60,044 bases of DNA, from NCBI GenBank assembly GCA_003820375.1, contig RPQH01000017.1, positions 1 to 60,044 of the forward strand, in the 5' to 3' direction. Numbering within the stretch: position 1 is the first letter of the stretch; each line of letters opens with the position of its first letter. The position numbers and the translations under genes were made by a program. Under the pieces are notes generated by a model. It had not been told where the DNA came from and did not search any database. It was given only the letters and a program-made list of their open reading frames with translations. Origin of the DNA: Ignavibacteriota bacterium (lineage in GTDB: Bacteria; Bacteroidota; Ignavibacteria; Tepidaquicellales; OLB5). Below, one piece after another: positions 28,301-38,047 of this stretch.

Positions 28301-30268
28301 TTATTTCACCAAAAGCATCTTCTTTGTATCAATAAATCTTTCCGTTTCCATTCTATAAAAATATACTCCGCTTGAAAGTAATGACGCATCCCATGTTACT
28401 TCGTATTTCCCCGGGGATAACTTATCATTTACAATAACAGCTACTTGCCGTCCAAGTATATCAAAAATAATTAATCTAACTTCTGACTTCTGATTTCTGA
28501 CTTCTGATGGAACATCAAATTTAATCTTTGTTGTCGGATTAAATGGATTCGGATAATTATTATATAGACTGTACTGAGCCGGAACTGAAGATGATATCTG
28601 TTCTATTCCGATTACGCTTCTTACTAAAGTGAGTATTAACGAGTTTGAGCTGAGCGAATCAACTCCATTATAAGCTGTAACTCTCCATATACATCTCACC
28701 GAATCTCCCGTAATTCCAAAAATATCAGCAATAGAATCAAGCAGGTTATTTCTTATACCGATTACAGTATCTGCACCTGAATTATTACTGCTGAACAGTA
28801 TATCCGACTGCCCGGTCATTTTACGTATCTTAAATTTATATGTAACCTGAGGTGCAGTAGATGACCTGGTCCAGTAAAAATTCTCCAATGCAATATTTCC
28901 GGGTGATGTTGAAATCCTTGTATTCATCGGCGGTGATACAAGAGTGAAAGCATTCATCATTGCACCAAGCACGCGGATATAACCTGTCCTGACCAGTGAA
29001 TCTGTACCGTGTGTATTTGAAACTATAAGCTTAACAGTATAAAGCCCGGGTGTACTGTAATTCACAACAGGGTCACGCTGGGTTGATGATGAAGGATTTC
29101 CGCCTGTGAATGTCCAGTTCCATGATGTTGGTATTCCTGCCGATTTATCTTCAAAATGTATTGTTCCGCCAAGACGGATAACAGTTGAATCGGATGAGAA
29201 AAAGCAAATAGGAACTCCGCTAACAGGTGAACATCCGCTGGATGAAAGCAAAGGCAGTCTGGGACCGTTAAGAGTTGCACTCATCCTTGCTATCTGTCCC
29301 AGTGTAAAAATATTCATGCATCCGTCATTGGTATAATCCATATAGTTCATAAACATATCACCATAAGGTCCATTGGAACATGAAACGTGAGGATAACCGG
29401 GACAGCTGTAATTTTCCGGACCCTGGTTAGGTGTATCATCCACCTCGTCGGAACCGTAACATGCTCCGTTATCGTCGCCCCAAATATGATAAAGAGCAAG
29501 CCAGTGCCCTACTTCATGCGAGGCGGTTCTTCCAAGGTTATAAGGCGGCGAGACAACTCCAACAGTTCCAAAATATTGATAACCGATAACAACTCCGTCT
29601 GTTGCAGGGTTACCTCCGGGAAATGTTGCATAACCGAGCAGGTTGCTTCCCAGGTTGCATACCCACAGGTTTAAATATTGATTCCTGTCCCATACATCAT
29701 GACCTCCCATAGAAGTAAATTTTACCGACTGATCCAAACCGAAGGATGTAATTGTTGTTTGAGTGCGTGTAATACCCAGTGTAGGACTGCCCGATGGATC
29801 TCGTTTTGCAAGGCAAAACTCAACCTGCGGATCACCTGCTACCGGCTTGAACGGAACAGGTGTATTATTTGTATCTGCATTCCTTCTCCTGAAATCTTTG
29901 TTGAGAACATTTATCTGGCTTATTATCTGCTCATATGAAATATTCTGCAATGCAGTATAATATACAACATGAACAACAACAGGTATTGTAACAACTGCAT
30001 TATCTTTTACCGGGTGCTGTTTTGTGTAATCTTCAATATAATTATTTAATCCCGATATAACATCTTTGTATTGCGGGTTTGCCTTATATGTCAGATCCAG
30101 CAGGTCCATAGTGCCGCATGTTCTTTTAATATCAGGTCCATAGTGATTCTGTTCACCGGTTACCTGTGATACTGCATCATTTTGAGCCGGGGTAAGTATA
30201 TTTATTAACGAATAAACAATAACAAACAAAAGGATTAAGCTAAACAGCTTAGAAAGAATTTTTATCAT
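28301..30268 (-). CDS. M43-family (pappalysin-like) metalloprotease with PKD and T9SS sorting domains
   Basis: The 655-residue protein has a signal peptide (SLILLFVIVYSLINIL) and an M43 metallopeptidase domain with the extended zinc motif HEVGHWLALYH (His251, Glu252, His255, His261) and the Met-turn MNYMDY (about 307-312). A PKD-like domain follows (about 352-435, IHFEDKSAG...YSTPGLYTVKLIVSNTHG). The last about 85 residues form a T9SS sorting domain (YNNYPNPFNPTTKIKFDVP ... GVYFYRMETERFIDTKKML). It is expected to be an exported, zymogen-type endopeptidase, with residues 25-90 as propeptide. Its targets are unknown. The neighbours are other secreted peptidases. Confidence 0.93.
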   Translation of the reverse strand: MIKILSKLFSLILLFVIVYSLINILTPAQNDAVSQVTGEQNHYGPDIKRTCGTMDLLDLTYKANPQYKDVISGLNNYIEDYTKQHPVKDNAVVTIPVVVHVVYYTALQNISYEQIISQINVLNKDFRRRNADTNNTPVPFKPVAGDPQVEFCLAKRDPSGSPTLGITRTQTTITSFGLDQSVKFTSMGGHDVWDRNQYLNLWVCNLGSNLLGYATFPGGNPATDGVVIGYQYFGTVGVVSPPYNLGRTASHEVGHWLALYHIWGDDNGACYGSDEVDDTPNQGPENYSCPGYPHVSCSNGPYGDMFMNYMDYTNDGCMNIFTLGQIARMSATLNGPRLPLLSSSGCSPVSGVPICFFSSDSTVIRLGGTIHFEDKSAGIPTSWNWTFTGGNPSSSTQRDPVVNYSTPGLYTVKLIVSNTHGTDSLVRTGYIRVLGAMMNAFTLVSPPMNTRISTSPGNIALENFYWTRSSTAPQVTYKFKIRKMTGQSDILFSSNNSGADTVIGIRNNLLDSIADIFGITGDSVRCIWRVTAYNGVDSLSSNSLILTLVRSVIGIEQISSSVPAQYSLYNNYPNPFNPTTKIKFDVPSEVRNQKSEVRLIIFDILGRQVAVIVNDKLSPGKYEVTWDASLLSSGVYFYRMETERFIDTKKMLLVK

Positions 30269-30290
30269 ATTAATAAATTAAAAAGTATAA

Positions 30291-30321
30291 AAAATGAGCC
30301 CGCTTTGTGTGGGCTCATTTT
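30291..30321 (-). terminator. Rho-independent terminator of the M14 gene
   Basis: AAAATGAGCCC (30291-30301) and GGGCTCATTTT (30311-30321) form an 11-base stem. On the minus strand it is followed by a T-rich run (TTTTTTATAC). It lies 30 bases past the stop of the gene at 30351. Confidence 0.8.
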
Positions 30322-30350
30322 GAAATTAATTAACTCTGAAAAATATAAAA

Positions 30351-32789
30351 TTATTTCACAAGTATCATCTTTTTTGTATCAACAAATGAACCTGCTTCTA
30401 TCTTATAGAAATATATTCCTGAAGCAACGTTTGTTCCGTCAAATACCACGTCAAAATATCCGGCTTCTTTCTTTTCATTTACGAGTGTTGCAACTTCCTT
30501 ACCCATTATATCAAATACCTTAATTGTAACAAATTCAGCTTTCGGTATTTGATACTTAATGCTTGTTGCCGGGTTGAACGGGTTCGGGAAATTTTGTGCC
30601 AGTGCAAAGGTTAACGGATTATTATTATTTGGCGTTAATCCAACAGGTGTGCCTACACAAGCTGTAGAAAGTACTACATTATCAACATACCATCCGTCAG
30701 CAATCGTATTATCATCACTTGTGAACCTAAATCTTACTTTTACCATGTAAGGTGCATTAATGTATTGAGAAACATTATACGTTTGCTGTGTCCATGTTGA
30801 AAGTGAACCGGTGTACGATGCTACAGTATGCCATGAGTTACCGTTATCAGAAGATATTTCGGCATAACAGAAATCCCAGTTTAACTCAGTTGCATATCTA
30901 TGATAAAAAGATAAAAAGACAACAGGAGCAGCAGAAACATTTACTGCATTCGTCATAGCCATAGAAATATTCAAGTTATTTCCATAATTTCCTGCCGGGC
31001 TTTCTGTGAATGAAGACGGTGCTGAATAGAACTGGGAAGTTGTTGTACCCCATGTACCATCAGTTGTCCAGTTCGCAAAATTATTTGCTAAATCCGTAAA
31101 AACAGCAGTCACAACAGGAGTGCCAACAGGTATATAAATTCCTGATGAATAAACAGTAGCTGTATCCTGTTTAATGGTTAATGTACAGGGAACATAACAA
31201 TTATTCGGAGCACCTGCGCCAATATTAAAGTTAAACGTTGCACTATCCATTGTGAAAGCCGCGAGGTTATAAATATACTGTTGTGTCGGGATAGTTACAT
31301 TAGCGTTTCCGGGAGTTAATATTATTTTACTGTTATTAGCAATAAGTACACCTTTATTTCTGAATCTTATTTTTATGTTGCCTGACCCACCCGGTGTATA
31401 TGATGCCTGGTTAAAAGTTGAGCTGACGTAATTAACATATGGACCGGCAATTAATGACATATACTTGTTATTTTCCAGCATACCCTGCGCCAACGGAATT
31501 ATCTGGTTTAGAGGCGGCCAGAAAGTTGTACCTGTTTCAGGTGTTATGGAAAATGTATGATGGTTTGAAGAAGCATGAGCTGAATCATTATAATAATAGT
31601 CGTCAGCACCGCCCCTAACCTTATAACCTACTGTCTGTGACGGGAATCCCGTTGTGTAAACAGGATTAAATGATTTAAGGTCTGCAAGTATCATATTAAA
31701 CTTAGCATCATCGTTTGTACCAATCGGATCAGACCAGCACCATGGTTTAATAAGGTAATTGCCATATGTGTGTGCACCAAATGCTGAGTTAAAATTCCTG
31801 GAGTCAACAAAATTTTTCATAGCGATTGTTTCGAGCTCTGAAAATGGATACGGTCCGCGGTAAGTACCCTGCCCGCCGTTGCATGCATTTGTGCTTGAAC
31901 CATTATTTGTAGAATTCCAGAATTGATAAATACCATAATTCCTGTTAATATCTGTATAGCCGCAGCCTGTTGTAGTCATGTGCCTGTTTGTTCTCCACAT
32001 AGGCGGATTAGATGAATTCCAATTTATGCGGTTATATTCATATCCATCTGCATTATATACAGGTACCCAGTATATTTCCCTGTTATTTAAAATATATGTT
32101 GCAATAGGGTCAACACCATAATTTTCAAAAAGCCAATACATATAATAGACCTGTGTTTCCATGCTCTCAGGCTCTCTGGCATGAATAAGAGCATGATATA
32201 ACGCTTCAGGTTTTCCGGTTGGTGCATCCGGATTCTTTGTTACCCTTACAGCCCAAATTGTCCTGTTTTCATATGTTGTTCCGATTGACCATTTTGCAGA
32301 AATAAAGTTCGGATACTGAATTCTCATTGAATCAAGCTTTGCTATTACTTCAGCATAAGACAGATATCCATAACCCATCGTACCAATAATTGAATGAGTA
32401 ACATTATCCTGGTCTTTAGCTTCCTTTATTTGTTTCTGCATTTGTATATCGGAAGTTGGAGGAAGTGTTCTGAAATAAGATTCCCAATTATCAAATAAAA
32501 CTTCGTAAGGTACCCCTGATGCATTCAGAAGGTTCATTTCGTATTCTGATAACCAGGTATCCATAAAACGCCCGGGTTTATTTATCGCATGATCAATTAA
32601 TAACCCGGCATTAACCATCTTATTCACATCCTGTTCATTTGTTGCAAATATCCTGACATTGGAATATTTCGGCTGCGGCTCGGTTTTTGCTTCATTATCA
32701 AACATGAATGCATTAACAGTAAAATATACTGCCAATGAAACAAATAACAAAAATATGCCTGATTTTAAAATTGCGTGTTTATAGTTCAT
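30351..32789 (-). CDS. M14 zinc carboxypeptidase with T9SS sorting domain (copy A)
   Basis: The 812-residue protein has an N-terminal signal/anchor (GIFLLFVSLAVYFTVNA), a propeptide-like region (about 35-130) and an M14 carboxypeptidase domain with zinc ligands His203 and Glu206 (HAREP) and His340 (GAHTYGN), substrate-binding Arg283 (DINRNYG) and catalytic Glu418 (TPETG). A beta-sandwich module (about 570-715, with WHTVASYTGSLSTWTQQTYNVS) resembles the MAM-like/immune-inhibitor-A domain. A T9SS domain ends it (LAQNFPNPFNPATSIKYQIP ... KMILVK). It probably trims peptides outside the cell. It is closely similar along its whole length to the next gene, so the pair is a tandem duplication. All catalytic residues are kept. 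Confidence 0.93.
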   Translation of the reverse strand: MNYKHAILKSGIFLLFVSLAVYFTVNAFMFDNEAKTEPQPKYSNVRIFATNEQDVNKMVNAGLLIDHAINKPGRFMDTWLSEYEMNLLNASGVPYEVLFDNWESYFRTLPPTSDIQMQKQIKEAKDQDNVTHSIIGTMGYGYLSYAEVIAKLDSMRIQYPNFISAKWSIGTTYENRTIWAVRVTKNPDAPTGKPEALYHALIHAREPESMETQVYYMYWLFENYGVDPIATYILNNREIYWVPVYNADGYEYNRINWNSSNPPMWRTNRHMTTTGCGYTDINRNYGIYQFWNSTNNGSSTNACNGGQGTYRGPYPFSELETIAMKNFVDSRNFNSAFGAHTYGNYLIKPWCWSDPIGTNDDAKFNMILADLKSFNPVYTTGFPSQTVGYKVRGGADDYYYNDSAHASSNHHTFSITPETGTTFWPPLNQIIPLAQGMLENNKYMSLIAGPYVNYVSSTFNQASYTPGGSGNIKIRFRNKGVLIANNSKIILTPGNANVTIPTQQYIYNLAAFTMDSATFNFNIGAGAPNNCYVPCTLTIKQDTATVYSSGIYIPVGTPVVTAVFTDLANNFANWTTDGTWGTTTSQFYSAPSSFTESPAGNYGNNLNISMAMTNAVNVSAAPVVFLSFYHRYATELNWDFCYAEISSDNGNSWHTVASYTGSLSTWTQQTYNVSQYINAPYMVKVRFRFTSDDNTIADGWYVDNVVLSTACVGTPVGLTPNNNNPLTFALAQNFPNPFNPATSIKYQIPKAEFVTIKVFDIMGKEVATLVNEKKEAGYFDVVFDGTNVASGIYFYKIEAGSFVDTKKMILVK

Positions 32790-32850
32790 ATGAATTATAA
32801 AAATAAAGTTATAAAAAATTTATAATTTTTCCAAAGATAACCTTCGGAAT

Positions 32851-32874
32851 AAAGTAATCCTTACGGATTACTTT
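32851..32874 (-). terminator. Hairpin overlapping the stop of the second M14 gene
   Basis: AAAGTAATCC (32851-32860) and GGATTACTTT (32865-32874) pair around a 4-base loop. The hairpin includes the stop codon (32868-32870). It has no long T run, so termination is uncertain. Confidence 0.45.
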
Positions 32875-35282
32875 ATCAATACCATCTTCTTTGTTTCCAC
32901 AAAAGAACCTGCTTCTATTCTATAGAAATATACTCCTGACGCGTAATTAGTTCCGTTAAATATGGCGTTATGGAATCCTGCCATTTTTTTATCATTTACA
33001 AGGGTTGTAACTTCCCTGCCCATAATATCGTACACTTTGATTGTAACAAATTCCGCTTTCGGTATCTGATACTTAATGGTAGTTGACGGATTGAACGGGT
33101 TCGGATAATTTTGTGCCAATGAAAATGTACCCGGAATACCTGTCTGCTGATTAATAATACCTTCTGTTGCTAAGCAGTAATTGGTAAGCCTGATATCATC
33201 TACCCACCATCCCAGTCCAAGTGTATTATCATCGCTTGTCAGTCTGAATCTTATCTTGACCTGGCTTGAAGCATTAACGTATTGTGTTATATCAAAAGAT
33301 TGCTGTGTCCAGGTTAAATTTGTATCTGTATATTGTGCAACCACACTCCAGTTATCACCGTTATTACTGGTAACTTCAACATAACCGTAATCCCATCCTT
33401 TTTCTAAGCTATACCTGTTATAGAAACTCAAGTAGCACATAGGAACTGAATTCATGTTGATTGTGTCAGTTAAAGTCAATGAATAGTCGGCACTATTATC
33501 ATACGGTGCATAGGCGAATGAATGTGTCGGCGAATTATAATAATCGGTATGCAATGACCATCCTATTGTCGTCGTCCATTTATCTATACCTGATTCTGCA
33601 CTGTCATTTAATGTTTCAATACCTGCTCCAACCATAATATATACAGAAGTAGTATAAATCGTATTTGTATCAAGCTTTATGGTAAGTGTTGTGGGAATTG
33701 CACAATTTACCGGGGCATCAGGTCCGACTATAAAGTCAAATGTGCAGCTATCCAATGCAAACGAATCAACACTTGCAAAGTTAAATTCCTGTGTCGGAAT
33801 AGTAACAAACGAATTTTCCGGTGTCCAGGTTACTGTAACATTCTCTGCTGCCATGAGGCCTTTATTCCTGAATACAACCTTATATGTTCCTGAGTCATCA
33901 GGATTATAACTGGTAGAATCAAATGTTTTCGAAACCGGTAAAACATAAGGACCGGCAATTAATGACATATACTGATTTGTATAAAGCATACCTTGTGCAA
34001 GCGGTAATATACGTGCCTGTGTTGGCCAGAAACCATCTGCCGAGGTACCTGTTTCAGGTGTAAATTGTATCATTTTTATGTGTCCGCTGTCATTATAATA
34101 CCAGTCATCTGCACCGCCTCTTGTCTGGTAACCAACCGTCTCCAGCGGTCTGCCATGTGTATAATGGCTTTCTGCAGTTATATCAAGTGAATACTCAAGG
34201 AAAATATTTTCATCCGGTGTAGGTGAATTGTTATAAGCCCATGGTCTTATTAATAAATTGCCAAACGTATGTGCCCCTAACCCTGCTTTAATATTTCTTG
34301 AATTAACAAAATTCATAACATTAAATGTCTCAGGTTCGGAAAATGGTGAAGTACCTCTGTATAGGTCATTTGTACAGGATGTTGAAGAACCGCCGTTAGG
34401 TGCATTCCAATACTGGTATATTCCGTAATTTCTGTTCAGGTCAGTTCCGATTCCGCCTGTGCATGGTTTACGGTTCTTTCGCCAGTTAGCTGTTGTATTA
34501 ATTTCATTATACACATAACCATCAGGATTATAAATTGGTATCCAGTATATTTCACGGTTGTCCAGGATATATGTTGCAAGCGGGTCGATTCCGTAATTTT
34601 CAACGAGCCAGTAAACATAATAAAGCTGGTTCTGCAAACTAAGCGGCTCTCTTGCATGTATCAAAGCATGATACATAACTTCGGGTTTTCCCGTCGGCAC
34701 ATCAGGATTTTTAGTTATACGCACTGCCCACATTGTTCTGTTCTCATAGCTGCTGTCAATTGAAAACTTTTCTGATACCAATGTCGGGTATTCAAGACGT
34801 AATGAATCAAGCTTCTCTGTCATTTCAGTATATTTCACATACATGCCGCGCATTGTTCCATAAATTGAATGTGTAACATTAAACCGTTCTTTAGAATCCT
34901 TCATCGCAGCATCTATTTCTGATGGCATCATGAAGTTTTGCCTGTTATTGTAATATGTAAGCCAATCATCTACACGGACTTCATACGGAACACCTGAGGC
35001 CTGAAGCATTTTTAATTCATCTGCAGATAACCATGTTTCAACATATTGACCGGGTTTCCTGGTTGCATGGTCTATTATTAAACCTGCATTAAGCATCTGA
35101 CGTCCCTGTTGTTCATTTGTAACAAAAATTCTTATTAAGGAATATTTTGGTTCATCCTGCTGTAAGGTAACTGAGTTTTCGAAAAAATTAAATGCGTTAA
35201 AAGAGAAGTATGCAGTAATTGGCAGCAGAACAAGTAAAAGGTATGAATATTTCATCATCCTTATAAATATATTTTTTTTCAT
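32868..35282 (-). CDS. M14 zinc carboxypeptidase with T9SS sorting domain (copy B)
   Basis: The 804-residue paralogue of the preceding protein has the same order of domains: signal peptide (YLLLVLLPITAYFSFNAF), propeptide region, M14 domain with zinc ligands His209, Glu212 and His338, Arg284 (DLNRNYG) and catalytic Glu410 (TPETG), beta-sandwich module, and T9SS domain (LAQNYPNPFNPSTTIKYQIP ... KMVLIK). The two copies are separated by 78 bases and share long blocks such as PDGYVYNEI/ADGYEYNRI and REIYWIPIYN/REIYWVPVYN. The start ATG is followed by a second Met pair at residues 9-10 that could also serve. Confidence 0.93.
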   Translation of the reverse strand: MKKNIFIRMMKYSYLLLVLLPITAYFSFNAFNFFENSVTLQQDEPKYSLIRIFVTNEQQGRQMLNAGLIIDHATRKPGQYVETWLSADELKMLQASGVPYEVRVDDWLTYYNNRQNFMMPSEIDAAMKDSKERFNVTHSIYGTMRGMYVKYTEMTEKLDSLRLEYPTLVSEKFSIDSSYENRTMWAVRITKNPDVPTGKPEVMYHALIHAREPLSLQNQLYYVYWLVENYGIDPLATYILDNREIYWIPIYNPDGYVYNEINTTANWRKNRKPCTGGIGTDLNRNYGIYQYWNAPNGGSSTSCTNDLYRGTSPFSEPETFNVMNFVNSRNIKAGLGAHTFGNLLIRPWAYNNSPTPDENIFLEYSLDITAESHYTHGRPLETVGYQTRGGADDWYYNDSGHIKMIQFTPETGTSADGFWPTQARILPLAQGMLYTNQYMSLIAGPYVLPVSKTFDSTSYNPDDSGTYKVVFRNKGLMAAENVTVTWTPENSFVTIPTQEFNFASVDSFALDSCTFDFIVGPDAPVNCAIPTTLTIKLDTNTIYTTSVYIMVGAGIETLNDSAESGIDKWTTTIGWSLHTDYYNSPTHSFAYAPYDNSADYSLTLTDTINMNSVPMCYLSFYNRYSLEKGWDYGYVEVTSNNGDNWSVVAQYTDTNLTWTQQSFDITQYVNASSQVKIRFRLTSDDNTLGLGWWVDDIRLTNYCLATEGIINQQTGIPGTFSLAQNYPNPFNPSTTIKYQIPKAEFVTIKVYDIMGREVTTLVNDKKMAGFHNAIFNGTNYASGVYFYRIEAGSFVETKKMVLIK

Positions 35283-35448
35283 ATTGTAAATTGTAATGAT
35301 TGGCTAATAAATAATATTGCCTTGTTTAACTTAGAAAAATTAAAGTATTAAATCAATTTAGAATTAACCCGGAAAATAACGGAAACGGTTAATGTAAAAC
35401 CTCTAAATTTAATAAGATTTTACTTATAATAATACGTAAAAATAGCAG

Positions 35449-36948
35449 TTACTTTAACAAAATCATTCTTTTAGCTTCCTCATATTCACCCGCAGTTAAC
35501 TTATAAAAATATATACCACTTGGAAGATTACCGGCATTAAAAGTAACTGAATTTTCTCCCCCGTTAACCTCTTTATCTAAAATTACCGAAACCAACTCTC
35601 CCAGTATATTAAATACTTCAAGCTTTACATACTGCTTAGACGGTATAGTGAACCTTATAACAGTCGAAGGATTGAATGGATTTGGATAAGCATCTGATAA
35701 AGAATAGCCTGTGATTTTTATATTATTATTTCCTGTTGATACCGGAAGATATATTGGTATATAATCTACAAATCCTAAAGCAGGATTATCCGGTTTATGA
35801 AATATATGCTGTTCTATCAATGAAGGATTTCCTGTTCCCCAAAAATTATTTTCCGCCCAAATTGAATCAGGTGTGTTATTAAACAGGTCGGGGATTGTAT
35901 CATTATGATAATTTCCGTAAATATAATTGTATCCGTTATCCGATGTGTCTGCATTATTTAAATTTCCTAAGTTTGGCTTTGCAGAAACCTGGATTGTAAC
36001 TCCCCATAAATTCCACCTGATATAATTTCTTGTTACAATTGCAGTTAAAGTAGAGTTGCCGTAAAAATTTATCCCGCTCCCGCCAAGCGCAGGAATTCCC
36101 TGTATATTATTGCTGTCAATAATGTTTCTTCTTATAATTGCAGTGGTGTTTACATTTTGTATTGTAATGCCGTACCGGTTTTTCTTTATAATATTATCTT
36201 CAATAATTATATTCAGTGTGCCGGCTGCAAGAGTTGCAATACCTCCTGCATTCGTGTAAAGTCCCCTGATTGTATTTCCTTTAATTAATGTTGTACCTGT
36301 TCCCGATTGCCCAAGATTGATTTGCGGAACATTGCCGTTAGCAATATTATTTTCATAGATAAAATTATTTATTATCTGAGGTGCGTTGGCAATATTTGAA
36401 CCGCCGCCGATTGCTACTTTATAATTCCTGTAAATTTTGCAGTTTGAAATTATTGGATTTGACTGGAATAAATTTACTGCAGGTACCGTGATTGATGAAT
36501 TACCATTGCAGTTATATCTTATAGTACAGCTATCTATCAAAGGATTCGTATCAAATAATCTCATCCCGTTAAAGCTGTATTCAAATATCAGCTTTTTTAT
36601 TATACTTGCATCACTTAATGCATCAAGCCGCATTTCAGTGAATTTATTAGTAGTATCAATTGATGTAAACTTAACTGAGTCGGGAGGATTAATTATAATT
36701 GTTCCGTAAATATTGAATGCAATTGAAGCTGCAAGCTTAACTGCAGCATTAGTCCTTATTTTCAATGTATCACTTTGTGATATTGAAATTGTACCGTTAA
36801 AAAGATACGAGCCGCCCGAAAATGTTACATTCCCACCCGAGTATAACACCAGACTATCAAGACTCCACGATTTAAAATTTCCGGGAGTGCTGTAATCTGC
36901 AAATAGCATTGAATTAAAGAATATTATTAATAGTAAAATCTTTTTCAT
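35449..36948 (-). CDS. Right-handed beta-helix protein with T9SS sorting domain
   Basis: The 499-residue protein has a signal peptide (ILLLIIFFNSMLFADYS), a central region of short Asn/Ile-rich repeats typical of parallel beta-helices (for example IISNCKIYRNYKVAIGGGS, IIEDNIIKKNRYGITIQN, IIRRNIIDSNNIQGI), and a C-terminal T9SS domain (LSDAYPNPFNPSTVIRFTIP ... EEAKRMILLK). The NYPNPFNP motif is YPNPFNP here. Parallel beta-helix proteins of this kind are often carbohydrate-binding or polysaccharide lyases, but no catalytic residues can be named. It is the first gene of the minus-strand secretome island. Confidence 0.85.
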   Translation of the reverse strand: MKKILLLIIFFNSMLFADYSTPGNFKSWSLDSLVLYSGGNVTFSGGSYLFNGTISISQSDTLKIRTNAAVKLAASIAFNIYGTIIINPPDSVKFTSIDTTNKFTEMRLDALSDASIIKKLIFEYSFNGMRLFDTNPLIDSCTIRYNCNGNSSITVPAVNLFQSNPIISNCKIYRNYKVAIGGGSNIANAPQIINNFIYENNIANGNVPQINLGQSGTGTTLIKGNTIRGLYTNAGGIATLAAGTLNIIIEDNIIKKNRYGITIQNVNTTAIIRRNIIDSNNIQGIPALGGSGINFYGNSTLTAIVTRNYIRWNLWGVTIQVSAKPNLGNLNNADTSDNGYNYIYGNYHNDTIPDLFNNTPDSIWAENNFWGTGNPSLIEQHIFHKPDNPALGFVDYIPIYLPVSTGNNNIKITGYSLSDAYPNPFNPSTVIRFTIPSKQYVKLEVFNILGELVSVILDKEVNGGENSVTFNAGNLPSGIYFYKLTAGEYEEAKRMILLK

Positions 36949-37128
36949 TTTAGTTTTTCCAGTCTTTAGAATATTTTTTAATAAATCTATAATTAATTAT
37001 TATATCTCATTATTTCAATTCTTATTCTCACACACCGTCCCCGCGCATATACTTGCGGATTAAACAGAACATCTTAAACCCGAAACCGTAAATCTAAATC
37101 AAACAGGAGGTAAGGCTAGTAATAAGAA

Positions 37129-37485
37129 TTAACTCAATTGTTTCCCAATCTCTTCCAACACTCCCTCTATATTCTGAAATACTTCGTTGTTTGTAAATCT
37201 TATTACTTTAAATCCTTCATCGTTAAGTATAATCTCCCTGTTCATATCATATTCTTTTTGTTCTTTCTAATCATGTATACTCCCATCTACTTCAACAATT
37301 AACCTGTGCGCATAGCAGTAAAAATCTGTTATATAACTATTGATTGAATGCTGCCTTTTAAATTTTTCATTCATAAATTTTCTATTTCTTAATCTTTCCC
37401 ATAAAATCTTCTCTGCTGCGGTCTGTTCTTTCCTCAGCTTTCTAGCCATTACAGTATTGTATGAATAAAGAAATTTTTCTTCCAT
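37129..37485 (-). pseudogene. DUF559 (Vsr-like endonuclease fold) gene interrupted by an amber codon
   Basis: The frame from ATG 37485 encodes TAAEKILWERLRNRKF, KFKRQHSI, YITDFYCYAHRLIVEVDGS, which is the DUF559 family. It meets TAG at 37267-37269. The same frame then continues without any other stop for 45 codons: KEQKEYDMNREIILNDEGF, KVIRFTNNEVFQNIEGVLEE, ending in TAA at 37129-37131. This second part is exactly the expected C-terminal half, and 118 codons in all is the normal family length. So a single base change has created the stop, or it is read through. The family is related to restriction and repair endonucleases; the exact role is unknown. Palindromic elements lie directly upstream. 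Confidence 0.85.
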
Positions 37486-37501
37486 TCTTCATTGTCCTTT
37501 A

Positions 37502-37680
37502 AATTTCAGATTTTGTCCTCACCCCCCGACCCCCTCTCCTATGATAGGCGTTAGGAGAGGGGGAGTTCTTTTTACTTTTAAGATTTTATTACTACTCAAG
37601 TGCTATAATTTTATGTCTCCCCCTCTCCTCTCATGTATCATAGGAGAGGGGATCGGGGGGTGAGGACAAAATCTGAAATT
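37502..37680. repeat. MITE-like palindromic element (GTCCTCACCCCC family)
   Basis: The 27-base ends (37502-37528, AATTTCAGATTTTGTCC...; 37654-37680) are perfect inverted repeats. Two inner hairpins with CCCCCTCTCCT / AGGAGAGGGGG arms follow the same three-way-junction plan as 8597-8785. The outer arms differ from that copy (AGATTTTGTCC versus AGTTCATGTCC), but both arms of each copy agree. Confidence 0.85.
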
Positions 37681-37897
37681 AAATACAAAAACTAAAATCT
37701 TACCCTATGATTATACTTTTGCGTAAGGTGAATTTGTAAGTCTTTTCTTCTTATCCAGATCCCACATGTCTATAAACTTGGCAAGTCTTAAGTTCTTCTT
37801 TCATTATGAAAAAATTCAAAATATGAAAGTTTTCATAATTAATAGGACTAATCCTTATGATAGACCTACCAAGGAGCAACCCGTTATCCACTCCACG

Positions 37898-37937
37898 TGG
37901 AGAGGGGGGAGGGGGGTGAGGACAAAATCTGAAATTA
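37898..37937. repeat. Orphan right half of the palindromic element
   Basis: GGGGGTGAGGACAAAATCTG (about 37912-37931) followed by AAATT repeats the right end of the 37502 element. No matching left arm lies within 200 bases upstream. The remainder of the 562-base gap 37486-38047 shows no gene. Confidence 0.7.
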
Positions 37938-38047
37938 TTAAACATATTTCTATTAGCTATAAAAGAACAGTAATATTATTTCATATTTATTGACTTTAAA
38001 TTTGCTAAGAATTTTTCAAATTTACAGCATCAATAATTATAAAATAT

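Noticed and set aside
37766-37993. 75-codon plus-strand frame
   Set aside because: Runs through the orphan palindromic arm; no coding signs.
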